From Clostridiales bacterium FE2011 (lineage in GTDB: Bacteria > Bacillota > Clostridia > Christensenellales > Aristaeellaceae), in contig CP069418.1 of assembly GCA_017569305.1 (NCBI GenBank), positions 1 through 64,000 on the forward strand: a stretch of 64,000 bases of DNA, in the 5' to 3' direction. Below, one piece after another: positions 18,868 through 27,614 of the stretch. Made by a program: the position numbers and the translations under genes. The first letter of the stretch is position 1. Every line of letters begins with the position of its first letter. A model generated the notes under the pieces. It worked only from the letters and a program-made list of their open reading frames with translations, was not told where the DNA came from and ran no database searches.

Positions 18868-19560
18868 TCAGTGTATCCAGTGATTATGAATCTGTTTACA
18901 CATGAATGCTATTGTCTGCAGATCTGTAAGTTCAATGGATCCATATGGAAGAGAAAGCATTCTTTCAATCATCATTCTGCGGCACTCCGTCATATTGAGA
19001 ATTGCTGACAGGTCTGCTTCGATGCTTTTTTCTTCGCACATAAGAATATGATCGCATATCCCGGTCCAGAGTCCGTGAACAGTTGTCAGGATAATATCTG
19101 TAACATATTCTGTTTCGGGGCAGAAGATGAGTCCTTCTTCCTTTCCTCTTTGTATTTGTAAGCGCACCGCATCTCTGAAGCAGTCGGACAACGCTTCGCA
19201 ATAATAATGACGGACAGTTTTTCCATCTGTTGTTCTGAATATGGGAAGCAGCATCATCAAAAAGCTGAGTTTTTCATCCCGGAACGGAATCATCCCGGAC
19301 AAAAGGAGATTCAGATTAAAGACAACACCTTCATCCGGATTCACCTGATCAGATATCGTGTGATATATCTGTTCAGCTCTTTTTAAACAGATTCCCTCAA
19401 GCACGGATTCCTTGCTGACATAATGATGGTAAAAGCTCCCTTTACTGGTGTGAAGGCAGTCAAGGATGTCCTGTATGCTGGTCTGCTCATATCCTTTCCT
19501 GCAGAACAGCGTTTCTGCCGTATTCAGTATTTCCTGTTTCCTTATATCGCCTTTTTTCAA
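18868..19560 (-). CDS. TetR/AcrR family transcriptional regulator
   Basis: A 230-residue repressor-type protein with an N-terminal TetR helix-turn-helix (about 8-54: ILNTAETLFCRKGYEQTSIQDI and TSKGSFYHHYVSKESVL). The C-terminal ligand domain is unassigned, so the inducer and targets are unknown. The start is TTG at 19560, 7 nt after AGGAGG; the ATG overlapping that site is out of frame. It sits between the BaiN-type flavoprotein and deoD, either of which it could control. Confidence 0.92.
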   Translation of the reverse strand: MKKGDIRKQEILNTAETLFCRKGYEQTSIQDILDCLHTSKGSFYHHYVSKESVLEGICLKRAEQIYHTISDQVNPDEGVVFNLNLLLSGMIPFRDEKLSFLMMLLPIFRTTDGKTVRHYYCEALSDCFRDAVRLQIQRGKEEGLIFCPETEYVTDIILTTVHGLWTGICDHILMCEEKSIEADLSAILNMTECRRMMIERMLSLPYGSIELTDLQTIAFMCKQIHNHWIH

Positions 19561-19585
19561 TTTTCATCCTCCTTTGCCCGGAAAA

Positions 19586-20791
19586 TCAAACAGATCCGCC
19601 TGCGATAATACCCGAGGCAAACGCAAACATAAGATTGAAGCCGCCGCAGTCTCCGTCTACGTTCAGAACCTCTCCTGCTGCATACATTCCCGGGATGATT
19701 CTGGATTCCATCGTTTCAGAATGAAATTCACGGCAGTCTGCTCCGCCGGCTGTTACCTGGGCATAATCCATTCCACGCGTTCCTGTGATGTAGACCCTGT
19801 AGCACTGCACGGTTTCAGCAATCCGCCTCAAATCATTGTCTGTAAGACTGCCGGCGTTTTCACCCTTCATCGGAATACCTGCCTGTTTCATGACTGCATA
19901 GCTGATTTTTTCAGGCAAAATCCCGTCAAGCAGGCTCACAGGAGAAAGATCGTACAGCATGACCTGCCTTCTTCTGATTTCATTCATCAGGTCTTCCCGA
20001 CTTTCATATATTCCATCCAGAAAATTGATCTCCAGATGTGTATTCCTGCCAGCTGTGAATCTTGCGCACTGCATCACACAGATTCCGCTTATACCATACT
20101 CGGTAAAAAGAATTTCTCCCTTTTCCTGATGGAGAACACTGGTTCCTTCATACAAGGAAACAGCGCATCGGATCCTGATTCCGGAAAGTCCTGAAATGCT
20201 TTTTTTGTCAGTTGTAAGGGAAACAAGTGAAGGAAGCACGGGAATGATATGATGACCCATTGATTCAAGCAGCCTGTAACCATCCGTTGATCCCCCAAGC
20301 TTCGGCTGTGCAGCCCCTCCGCAGGCAATAATGACTTTTTCAGATATTATTTCTTCGTCATGACTGCCCCTGATGATGAATTGATCCTTATTCCTGTTAA
20401 TGTCGGCGGTTTCAAAACCTTTAATCATCGATACGCCTGTAATTCTCGCGGCATTTCTCAGAACTGCCAATACCGAAACCGCCTGGTATGTTACAGGATA
20501 TACCCTTCCCTCCGGATCCTGTGTCATGACCAGGCCATATTGTTTAAAAAACGATTCGATTTTCCTGACAGGGCATTGTTCCAGAACGGCTGCAGCAAAG
20601 TCAGGATCACCATAATATACAGGAGTTCCTTTGTTCATCAGATTGCAGCGTCCGTTGCCCGAAGCAAGGATTTTTCTGCCCGGTCTGTCACTTTTTTCAA
20701 GCAGGATGACATTCAGGCCGCGGGATGCTGCGTTAACTGCAGCTGTCAGTCCGGCCGCTCCTGCGCCGATGACTGTTAGCTCCGTTTTCAT
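19586..20791 (-). CDS. BaiN/HI0933-family NAD(P)/FAD-dependent flavoprotein
   Basis: A 401-residue FAD-binding protein of the HI0933/YhiN/BaiN family. The FAD dinucleotide-binding motif VIGAGAAGLTAA starts at about residue 7, and the family block GRKILASGNGRCNLMN follows at about 38-53; the C terminus has AAGEVLNVDGDCGGFNLMFAFASG, which closes the FAD site. Members include a bile-acid oxidoreductase in gut clostridia, but most have no known substrate, so I do not assign one. Spacing to trmN6 upstream (26 nt) and TetR downstream (25 nt) supports one transcript. Confidence 0.9.
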   Translation of the reverse strand: MKTELTVIGAGAAGLTAAVNAASRGLNVILLEKSDRPGRKILASGNGRCNLMNKGTPVYYGDPDFAAAVLEQCPVRKIESFFKQYGLVMTQDPEGRVYPVTYQAVSVLAVLRNAARITGVSMIKGFETADINRNKDQFIIRGSHDEEIISEKVIIACGGAAQPKLGGSTDGYRLLESMGHHIIPVLPSLVSLTTDKKSISGLSGIRIRCAVSLYEGTSVLHQEKGEILFTEYGISGICVMQCARFTAGRNTHLEINFLDGIYESREDLMNEIRRRQVMLYDLSPVSLLDGILPEKISYAVMKQAGIPMKGENAGSLTDNDLRRIAETVQCYRVYITGTRGMDYAQVTAGGADCREFHSETMESRIIPGMYAAGEVLNVDGDCGGFNLMFAFASGIIAGGSV

Positions 20792-20817
20792 CGCTTAAGC
20801 CAACACCTTCCAACAAA

Positions 20818-21573
20818 TCAGAATTCGGTCTGTTCTTCTAAATGATATACAGACTTCAGTTCGTTTGTCAAGCTGCCGTCTTTTTCATAAATAATCATAG
20901 GCTTCATCGGATGCAGGGTCGGTCGTGCATCCTTCACAGCTTCAATCATCACTAGATTTGCAGGTTTATGAATGTATGGATAAACCATCTGAAATCTTTT
21001 CGGTTCCAGATGGTATTTTTGCAAAAGCTTCATGATGTATAACATCTGAGGTGCCGGATATACAATGTATATTTTCCCTCTTCCTTTCAAAATGGAAAAT
21101 GCTCCTTTAAGCAAATGATCCATCGTTTTCTGATCCTGATTCCTGGCAATTGCCTTTTGCCTGCTCGGACTGGCCAGAGCGGAATCAGGCTGGCCGTACG
21201 GAGGATTGCATATGATTTTGTCAACAGAGCAGGGTTCAATGTAACTGGATGCTTCAACAGCATCTGAATGGATAACAGTAACAACATCCTCCAGATGATT
21301 CAGTCTGATATTCCTTTCTGTCAGTTCAGCCGCTTCCTGTTGTATATCCAGCGCATAATACCTTTTCCCCTTTTTTCTTCCTTTCAGAAGCAGCACGAGC
21401 ACGCCATTTCCCGTACCAAAATCAGCCACAATATCATTTTCCCTGATTTCCGCAAAATGTGCGAGAATAACGGAATCCATACCAAATCGAAAAGAATCCT
21501 TTTTTTGGATCAGCCTCAGTCCTTCAAGCTGGAGATCTTCTATTGTTTCATCCTCTTTGAGTATAATGCTCAC
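20818..21573 (-). CDS. trmN6: TrmN6/YabB-type tRNA (adenine-N6) methyltransferase
   Basis: A 251-residue class I SAM methyltransferase of the YfiC/TrmN6 family, which methylates A37 of tRNA1(Val) in E. coli. SAM motif I is DFGTGNG (51-57), and the catalytic N6-adenine signature NPPY is at 123-126. The start is GTG at 21573, 6 nt after GGGAGG (21580-21585); the longer frame reaching 21612 runs through the terminator hairpin and is rejected. The exact tRNA target in this organism is inferred. Confidence 0.88.
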   Translation of the reverse strand: MSIILKEDETIEDLQLEGLRLIQKKDSFRFGMDSVILAHFAEIRENDIVADFGTGNGVLVLLLKGRKKGKRYYALDIQQEAAELTERNIRLNHLEDVVTVIHSDAVEASSYIEPCSVDKIICNPPYGQPDSALASPSRQKAIARNQDQKTMDHLLKGAFSILKGRGKIYIVYPAPQMLYIMKLLQKYHLEPKRFQMVYPYIHKPANLVMIEAVKDARPTLHPMKPMIIYEKDGSLTNELKSVYHLEEQTEF

Positions 21574-21585
21574 CTGTATCCTCCC

Positions 21586-21622
21586 AAAATCAGGGATGTG
21601 CCATTTGCACATCCCTGATTTT
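21586..21622 (-). terminator. Terminator between glgA and trmN6
   Basis: A perfect 15-bp stem (21586-21600 with 21608-21622) with a 7-nt loop. On the minus strand it ends the glg transcript just before the trmN6 ribosome binding site; the T-run on that side is only four bases. Confidence 0.7.
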
Positions 21623-21642
21623 TCATCTGTCCCTTCGTGATA

Positions 21643-23136
21643 TCAGATATCTATCACAACAGGATTTTCTTTCTTCTCATCGTCCTGTTCCTGTACCCTT
21701 GTATCAAACAGGCTCTGATAGAGCTTAATGTATTCCTTTGCAGAATGATTCCAGCTGAAGTCACCGTTCATTCCGCGCATCTGCAGTTTCTTCCAGATTT
21801 CCGGGTAATTTTTGTAATACTCGCATGCACGTTCAATGGTGTGAAGCATATCATGCGCATTGTAGTTGAAGAAAGTGAATCCGTTTCCCTCTCCGTTGAA
21901 ATCATTGTAGCTGAGTACAGTATCACGGAGTCCTCCGGTTTCTCTGACAATCGGAATCGTTCCGTATCTCATGGCGATCATCTGGCTGAGTCCGCAAGGT
22001 TCAAACTGGCTGGGCATCAGGAACATATCAGCCCCGGCATAGATTTTGTGAGCCAGCGTATGATCCATTGTAAATCTTGCTGCAACCCTGCCCTTGTATT
22101 CTGTTTCTGCCCAGCTGAACAAATTAAAATACCTTCCTTCTCCCATGCCGAGGACAACCAGCTGCACATCATGCCGCATAATATCGGCAATCACATAATC
22201 AACCAGATCCAGCCCCTTCTGATTGCTGAGGCGCCCGACCATACCGATAACGGGTACGTCCGGTTTGACTTCAAGGCCAAGTTCCTCCTGAAGGTCTTGC
22301 TTGCATTCAGCCTTTCCATCCATCTTTTTCACTGAATAGTTTGCTTTGATCTTTCCATCAGCCGAAGGATCATATTCCTTCATATCAATCCCGTTCAGAA
22401 CGCCCTTGAGTTCTCTGTGCCGGGCCCTGAGCAATCCATCCAGCCTTTCTCCGTAATAGGCAGTCTGAATTTCCTCTGCATAGGAGGGACTTACGGTTGT
22501 AATCAGATCTGTGTATACCAGAGCTGCTTTCATAAAATTAGCGCATCCGAAGCATTCAAGCTTATCGTCTGTCCACAGACTGTCCCCCAGGCCCAGGATA
22601 TCCTGAACTTCACGGATTCCGAAAATCCCCTGATACTGCAGATTGTGAATCGTAAAGACTGTTTTTATATTTGCATAGAAAGGAAGATGGGCATACTGGA
22701 TTTTCAGAAGAGCCGGCACCATGCCGCTTTGCCAGTCATGTGCATGAATAATATCAGGTTGGAAGTCCACCAGAGGAAGCATATTCAGTGCGCCACGGCA
22801 GAAGAAGCCAAATCGTTCATATTCATCCCCGCCCATACCGTAGATATAGGGACGGCCGAAATAATACTTGTTATCCATAAAGTACCATTTCACACCGTCT
22901 TTTTCGATCATTTCTATGCCGCAGTACTGACGCCGCCAGCCCAGCTGCACTTCAAAATCGCATACATGCGACATTTTCTGCATGTATTCCTGCGGAATTG
23001 TACTGAATTGAGGAATGATTACACGAACATCATGTCCTTCTTTCGCCAGAACCGGCGCTAATGCACCAACAACATCGGCAAGTCCGCCCGTTTTTACAAA
23101 TGGAACTGATTCACTGGCGACAAAAAGAATCTTCAT
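21643..23136 (-). CDS. glgA: Glycogen (starch) synthase, ADP-glucose type
   Basis: A 497-residue GT5 glycosyltransferase that extends alpha-1,4-glucan from ADP-glucose. Visible are the N-terminal KTGGLADV motif (K15-T-G-G), HDWQSG, HNLQYQG, and the GT-B C-terminal segments GRLSNQKGLD and PSQFEPCGLSQMIAMRYG. The C-terminal tail (about 25 residues, rich in Glu and Lys) is not conserved. Ends the glgC-glgD-glgA operon, starting 23 nt after glgD. Confidence 0.97.
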   Translation of the reverse strand: MKILFVASESVPFVKTGGLADVVGALAPVLAKEGHDVRVIIPQFSTIPQEYMQKMSHVCDFEVQLGWRRQYCGIEMIEKDGVKWYFMDNKYYFGRPYIYGMGGDEYERFGFFCRGALNMLPLVDFQPDIIHAHDWQSGMVPALLKIQYAHLPFYANIKTVFTIHNLQYQGIFGIREVQDILGLGDSLWTDDKLECFGCANFMKAALVYTDLITTVSPSYAEEIQTAYYGERLDGLLRARHRELKGVLNGIDMKEYDPSADGKIKANYSVKKMDGKAECKQDLQEELGLEVKPDVPVIGMVGRLSNQKGLDLVDYVIADIMRHDVQLVVLGMGEGRYFNLFSWAETEYKGRVAARFTMDHTLAHKIYAGADMFLMPSQFEPCGLSQMIAMRYGTIPIVRETGGLRDTVLSYNDFNGEGNGFTFFNYNAHDMLHTIERACEYYKNYPEIWKKLQMRGMNGDFSWNHSAKEYIKLYQSLFDTRVQEQDDEKKENPVVIDI

Positions 23137-23159
23137 TTTGTAACAACACTCCCTTATGA

Positions 23160-24281
23160 TCAGATAACCACATTCTTGGCAATCACGATCGGATAAGCTT
23201 CCGGACCGATCAGTTTCGTGTTCTTCTTGATGACAGTCTGTTTGTCAAGGATACAATTCTCTATATATGCGCCTTCCTGTACCTGGCCATCCTGCATGAT
23301 GATGCAATTCTTTACATGGGCATTCGGAGCTACCCGAACGCCCCTGAACAGCACACTGTTTTCAATCGTTCCCTCTATCTGGCAACCGTCTGCAACAAGA
23401 GAATTGACCGAATGTGATTCTGTGCTGTAAAAAGCGGGCATTTCATCCCTGACCTTCGTAAATACAGGCAGTTCATCTATAAACAGTTTTTTCCGGATTT
23501 CCGGTTTAAGTATATCCATATTGAACTTGAAGTAACTCTGAACGGAATCGATATTCCAGCAGACACCGGTGTATTCAAATGCGTTCACTTTAGCCTGTTT
23601 TTCCTGTACAAGTTTCAGGAGGAGATCCCTGGCAAGATCATGCAGTCCATGTGCTACTGCTTTGTCAACAAGTTCCTTCAGGAACTCCCGCTTCATCAGG
23701 CAAACCTGCATAAAGGTGTTTTCATAATTTGGGTGCGTCGGTTCAACTTCAATGTCTTTAACGTTTCCCTCTTCGTCCAGCGAGATATATGTTCCGAATT
23801 CATCGCGTTTCATGGAGGGATCCTTCGTATACATCAGCGTGATATCAGCGCCTGTATTTTCATAAAACGCAATCATATCCTTGAAATGTGCATTATAAAT
23901 GATGTTGCTGTTACTGAGCACTACGAGTTCCTGTTTGCTTCTGTTGAGGTAATCTGTATTTGAACGGAGTCCGTCGAGCACGCCGGGATACAGCCCCACA
24001 TTCTCACGCGTCAGGAAAGGCGGCAGAATATGAAGCCCGTTCGTTTTTCCATGAAGATCCCATTCTTTTCCCGAACCAAGATGGTCCATAAGGCTGTGAT
24101 AGTTCTTCTGCATGATAACACCGATGTTCTTCATGCCACCGTTTACCATGCTGGAAACCAGAAAATCGATCACACGGAAACGGCCTGCAACAGGAAGCGC
24201 GGCAATTGCTCTTATGATCGTCAGTTCGCGAAGCCGGGCATCATTTTCACCGGTATAAATAATCCCCATTACATCCTTCAT
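23160..24281 (-). CDS. glgD: Glucose-1-phosphate adenylyltransferase subunit GlgD
   Basis: A 373-residue GlgD-type subunit, which in Firmicutes pairs with GlgC and raises ADP-glucose pyrophosphorylase activity. The nucleotidyltransferase domain is N-terminal (RAIAALPVAGRFRVIDFLVSSMVNGG), but the canonical GGxGTRL pyrophosphorylase motif is absent, as expected for GlgD; a left-handed beta-helix of hexapeptide repeats (about 285-370) closes the protein. Starts 36 nt after glgC. Confidence 0.94.
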   Translation of the reverse strand: MKDVMGIIYTGENDARLRELTIIRAIAALPVAGRFRVIDFLVSSMVNGGMKNIGVIMQKNYHSLMDHLGSGKEWDLHGKTNGLHILPPFLTRENVGLYPGVLDGLRSNTDYLNRSKQELVVLSNSNIIYNAHFKDMIAFYENTGADITLMYTKDPSMKRDEFGTYISLDEEGNVKDIEVEPTHPNYENTFMQVCLMKREFLKELVDKAVAHGLHDLARDLLLKLVQEKQAKVNAFEYTGVCWNIDSVQSYFKFNMDILKPEIRKKLFIDELPVFTKVRDEMPAFYSTESHSVNSLVADGCQIEGTIENSVLFRGVRVAPNAHVKNCIIMQDGQVQEGAYIENCILDKQTVIKKNTKLIGPEAYPIVIAKNVVI

Positions 24282-24317
24282 CTTATATTATCTTCCTTTC
24301 GTACATTTCGTCAGCAT

Positions 24318-25502
24318 TCAAAAAGTATAGGATTCATCAACCTGCGTGCCTGACGGAACCGAAACACCTGCAGGCAGTGTCACTCCCTGCCCGATTACGG
24401 CAATATTACCGCTGTCTTCGCCGATGATTGAACCTGCTCCGACAGTAGCATTTTCAGCCACAATGGAGCGGCGGACAATAGCCCCCCGTTTGATAATACT
24501 TCCGGGCATCACGACGCTGTATTCTATGTCTGCGCCTTCCTCAACAACCACTCCGGCGAACAGAACTGAATGATTTACTTTTCCATATACTTCACAGCCT
24601 TCTGTGATCAACGTGTTTGTGACTACAGCGCCTTCTGAAATATAATGGGGTGGCATACCCGGATTCTTGGAATAGATACGCCATTTTTTATCATGCATGT
24701 TCATAGGCATCGGATTGTCAATAAGATCCATATTGGCTTCCCACAGGCTTTCTATGGTACCCACATCTTTCCAATACCCGTTGAAATCATAGGCGACAAG
24801 AACCTGTTTGTCTCTGAGCATGTTCGGTATAATGTTTTTACCGAAGTCATTGGAACTGTTCTTGTCTGCTTCATCTTCTGTAAGATAATGACGGAGCTTT
24901 TCCCATGTAAAGATATATACGCCCATGGAGGCTTTATTGCTTTTGGGATTCTGAGGCTTTTCCTCAAATTCCACGATTGTGCCGTCCGGATCGGTATTCA
25001 TGATCCCGAATCGTGATGCTTCTTCCCAGGGAACTTCACGTACGGCAATTGTCGCATCTGCTCCGTGGCTGATATGGTAATCAAGCATTGCATTATAGTC
25101 CATTTTGTAAATATGATCGCCGCTCAGGATCAGAACATAGTCCGGGTGATACTGCTCAATGAATGCCATGTTCTGATAAATAGCATTGGCAGTACCGCGA
25201 TACCATTCTCCGCTTTTTCCTTTCTGATAAGGAGGGAGCACAAATACACCGCCGTTTGATATGTCCAGATCCCAGGGAGCACCGCTTCCGATGTACGCGT
25301 TCAGTTCAAGCGGCTGGTACTGCGTCAGTACGCCGACTGTGTCGATACCGCTGTTGGTACAGTTGCTCAGAGGAAAATCGATAATTCTGTATTTTCCTCC
25401 GTACGGTACAGCAGGTTTTGCAACGTTTTTTGTCAGTATACCCAGACGGCTGCCCTGGCCTCCGGCCAAAAGCATCGCAATGCAGGTCTTCTTTCTTAAC
25501 AC
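24318..25502 (-). CDS. glgC: Glucose-1-phosphate adenylyltransferase catalytic subunit
   Basis: A 394-residue ADP-glucose pyrophosphorylase, the committed step of glycogen synthesis. It has the signature [16 protein letters not shown] (about 9-24), [24 protein letters not shown], and FEEKP, and ends in beta-helix repeats. Unlike GlgD it keeps the pyrophosphorylase loop. First gene of the glg operon, with a candidate promoter about 75 nt upstream. Confidence 0.97.
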   Translation of the reverse strand: MLRKKTCIAMLLAGGQGSRLGILTKNVAKPAVPYGGKYRIIDFPLSNCTNSGIDTVGVLTQYQPLELNAYIGSGAPWDLDISNGGVFVLPPYQKGKSGEWYRGTANAIYQNMAFIEQYHPDYVLILSGDHIYKMDYNAMLDYHISHGADATIAVREVPWEEASRFGIMNTDPDGTIVEFEEKPQNPKSNKASMGVYIFTWEKLRHYLTEDEADKNSSNDFGKNIIPNMLRDKQVLVAYDFNGYWKDVGTIESLWEANMDLIDNPMPMNMHDKKWRIYSKNPGMPPHYISEGAVVTNTLITEGCEVYGKVNHSVLFAGVVVEEGADIEYSVVMPGSIIKRGAIVRRSIVAENATVGAGSIIGEDSGNIAVIGQGVTLPAGVSVPSGTQVDESYTF

Positions 25503-25578
25503 GCTTTACACGCTCCTTTATGATGTGGAATATTGTTATTTCTTAGACCGTGGTTGTTGTTACCCTTCTTGTTTAATT

Positions 25579-25608
25579 ATTTTACAGTTTACTGATTATA
25601 TTCGTCAA
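25579..25608 (-). promoter_or_regulatory. Putative sigma-A promoter for glgCDA
   Basis: On the minus strand TTGACG (25603-25608) and TAAAAT (25579-25584) are 18 bp apart. Confidence 0.55.
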
Positions 25609-25646
25609 GTGCTGATTCTTTTTTGCATATATACTGATAATACTGA

Positions 25647-25674
25647 TTGATCATTGCAAAACTTATGTTATAAT
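25647..25674 (+). promoter_or_regulatory. Putative sigma-A promoter for ECF sigma gene
   Basis: TTGATC (25647-25652) and TATAAT (25669-25674) are 16 bp apart, about 90 nt before the TTG start. No obvious ECF-type autoregulatory promoter is apparent, though the -35 GGAAC type was not searched systematically. Confidence 0.45.
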
Positions 25675-25763
25675 AATTTACTGATTTTTATAAAATATTT
25701 TTTATTTTAATGGAATCAGAGTAGATTTACACTCGTTGTATGTACGGAAGAGGTGAGAAAACA

Positions 25764-26288
25764 TTGTCCCTTCAGCCTGAAATTTCCGGCAGCTCTTCCG
25801 GTTCTCTGTCTTTTGATCAGCTTTATGAGCTGTACGCAACAGACGTGCTTCGTGTTTCATATTACTATCTGGGCAATCGTGAAATGGCTGAAGATGTCAC
25901 TCAGGATGTCTTTGTCAAGCTCATTACGAATAATCCTGTCCTGGAAGAAGGACGGGAGAAGGCCTGGCTTCTGAAAGTGGCACTGAACCGTTGCAGGGAT
26001 TTGTGGCGCAGCTCCTGGATCAAAAAAGTGGTTTTGGGTCATCCCGGGTTTGAATGTTTTCCCGCGCCGGATGAAATAGGACAGATGGCGGATCAGCAAT
26101 CCCTCGCAGAAGCCGTTAATCGCCTGAAACCTGAGTTTAAGGAAGTTGTCCTTTTGTTCTACTATCAGGGTTTTAATGTTACAGAAATCGCTAATATGCT
26201 TCAGATCGCCGAAGGGACCGTTTCTTCCAGATTAAGCAGAGCCAGAGACAAGCTACAGAAAGAATTGAAAGGAGATGATCAGCAGTGA
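25764..26288 (+). CDS. ECF-type RNA polymerase sigma factor
   Basis: A 174-residue sigma-70 family member of the ECF class: region 2 spans about 14-80 (FDQLYELYATDVLRVSYYYL, AEDVTQDVFVKL) and region 4 about 115-165 (LKPEFKEVVLLFYYQGFNVTEIA, EGTVSSRLSRARDKLQKEL). I prefer TTG at 25764 because AGAGGTGAG (25750-25757) is correctly spaced from it; the in-frame ATG at 25740 has no ribosome binding site. It overlaps its partner by 4 nt. The stress it senses is unknown. Confidence 0.9.
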   Translation: MSLQPEISGSSSGSLSFDQLYELYATDVLRVSYYYLGNREMAEDVTQDVFVKLITNNPVLEEGREKAWLLKVALNRCRDLWRSSWIKKVVLGHPGFECFPAPDEIGQMADQQSLAEAVNRLKPEFKEVVLLFYYQGFNVTEIANMLQIAEGTVSSRLSRARDKLQKELKGDDQQ

Positions 26289-26824
26289 TTCAACCCGAGG
26301 AACTTCGCTCAGCCACAGACAAAGCATTATACAGCCTGACTGCAGATGAATCTCTTAAACAAAGAATTCTTCTTAAGGCTTCTCAGACTACTCAGACTCA
26401 TCGTGACAGCGTATTTCGTCCTGTCATGAAACTATGTGCAGTTGTCGGCGTATTACTGCTCATGGTTATCGCACTGAACAGTGTACGTCCGCTCTCACCT
26501 TCCTCTCCCGGCGAAATGAATGTTTTTGCGGCAGGTGGAAAAGATACCGCAGGAACATCTTTTCCCCAGATTGACATCGATCATGTATCCGGCGTTTCCT
26601 TTGGAGGCATTGATTATCAGGATGAAACACAGTATACCGAGCTGATCCGGATTCTACAGACCGAATCAAAGGAAACGGATGCCTTAATTCCCGAAAATGG
26701 TGAACGTATTGTCATCCGGATGGAAGACGGGAAAGAATATGCATTCGGTATCAGTGAACCATATGTTTTCACTGATGACAAATGCTGGACATGCAGCGGG
26801 TTTTTTAAACTTCTGCAGGACTAA
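26285..26824 (+). CDS. Membrane-anchored partner of the ECF sigma, likely anti-sigma factor
   Basis: A 179-residue protein with one predicted transmembrane helix at about 49-66, a short N-terminal cytoplasmic part (1-48), and an extracytoplasmic domain with no family I can recognise. Its position, GTGA-overlapped with an ECF sigma gene, is the usual arrangement for an anti-sigma factor. No ZAS zinc motif (HxxxCxxC) is present, so if it is an anti-sigma it is a non-zinc type. The GTG start at 26285 has an AAAGGAG site. Confidence 0.6.
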   Translation: MIQPEELRSATDKALYSLTADESLKQRILLKASQTTQTHRDSVFRPVMKLCAVVGVLLLMVIALNSVRPLSPSSPGEMNVFAAGGKDTAGTSFPQIDIDHVSGVSFGGIDYQDETQYTELIRILQTESKETDALIPENGERIVIRMEDGKEYAFGISEPYVFTDDKCWTCSGFFKLLQD

Positions 26825-26844
26825 GGAAATATCATCCTCATACA

Positions 26845-26881
26845 AACGGCTGTTTCTGATAATCAGAAACAGCCGTTTTCT
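26845..26881 (+). terminator. Terminator of ECF sigma operon, embedded in 3' end of sigH
   Basis: A 16-bp stem (26845-26860 with 26862-26877) is followed by TTTTC on the plus strand. It overlaps the last codons of sigH (stop at 26863-26865), so the same DNA codes for protein on one strand and terminates transcription on the other. Confidence 0.7.
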
Positions 26882-27588
26882 TCAAGATATTTTTCAAGTT
26901 TTCTTTTGACTCTTTGCAGCGCATTATCAATTGATTTAACATGGCGGCCCAGGGTTTCAGCGATTTCCTGATAGCTTTTTCCGTCAAGATAGGCTGCCAG
27001 GACCTCCTGCTCCAGTCCGGATAAAACCTCGTTGATTTTCCTGTGTATATTGCCCAGGTTCTCCTGATTGATAATCATTTCCTCAGGATTGCCGCTGTTG
27101 CCCTCCATAATAATATCAAGGAGTGTCCTGTCACTTTCTTCATCATATAAAGGTTTATTCAGTGACACATAGCTGTTCAGCGGTATATGTTTCTGCCTTG
27201 TAGCCGTTTTAATTGCCGTGATAATCTGTCTTGTAATGCACAGCTCGGCAAAGGCACGGAAAGAGCTGAGTTTTTCCTGTTTGTAGTCACGGATTGCTTT
27301 GTATAATCCAATCATACCTTCCTGGACAATATCCTCATGATCAGCGCCGATCAGGAAATAACTTCTCGCTTTAGATCTGACGAAGTTCTTATATTTGTTC
27401 AGCAGGAACTCTTCCGCCATTGTATCGCCGTCGTGGCAGAGCTGTACAATCTCTTCATCGGAATATCCGCTGAACCTTTCCCTGAACGGAATGATTTCAT
27501 CTCCGTTATCAGCCTCTTCAATCCGATCCGGTTGCCTGAAGTTTTTTTCTTTATCCGTTTCAGAAGATTTCGTATTGATGTAATCCAT
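26863..27588 (-). CDS. sigH: RNA polymerase sigma-H (sporulation/stationary-phase sigma factor)
   Basis: A 241-residue sigma-70 family protein of the SigH (Spo0H, sigma-30) type. Region 2 has RSKARSYFLIGADHEDIVQEGMIGLYKAIRDY and region 4 VLAAYLDGKSYQEIAETLGRHVKSIDNALQRVKRKL. In Bacillus it drives early sporulation and competence genes. The ATG at 27588 has GGAG 7 nt upstream; an upstream ATG at 27627 lies inside rlmB and is rejected. The cluster mrnC-rlmB-sigH matches Bacillus. Confidence 0.93.
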   Translation of the reverse strand: MDYINTKSSETDKEKNFRQPDRIEEADNGDEIIPFRERFSGYSDEEIVQLCHDGDTMAEEFLLNKYKNFVRSKARSYFLIGADHEDIVQEGMIGLYKAIRDYKQEKLSSFRAFAELCITRQIITAIKTATRQKHIPLNSYVSLNKPLYDEESDRTLLDIIMEGNSGNPEEMIINQENLGNIHRKINEVLSGLEQEVLAAYLDGKSYQEIAETLGRHVKSIDNALQRVKRKLEKYLEENGCF

Positions 27589-27614
27589 AGAACAACTCCA
27601 GTTTATATCTCTGA

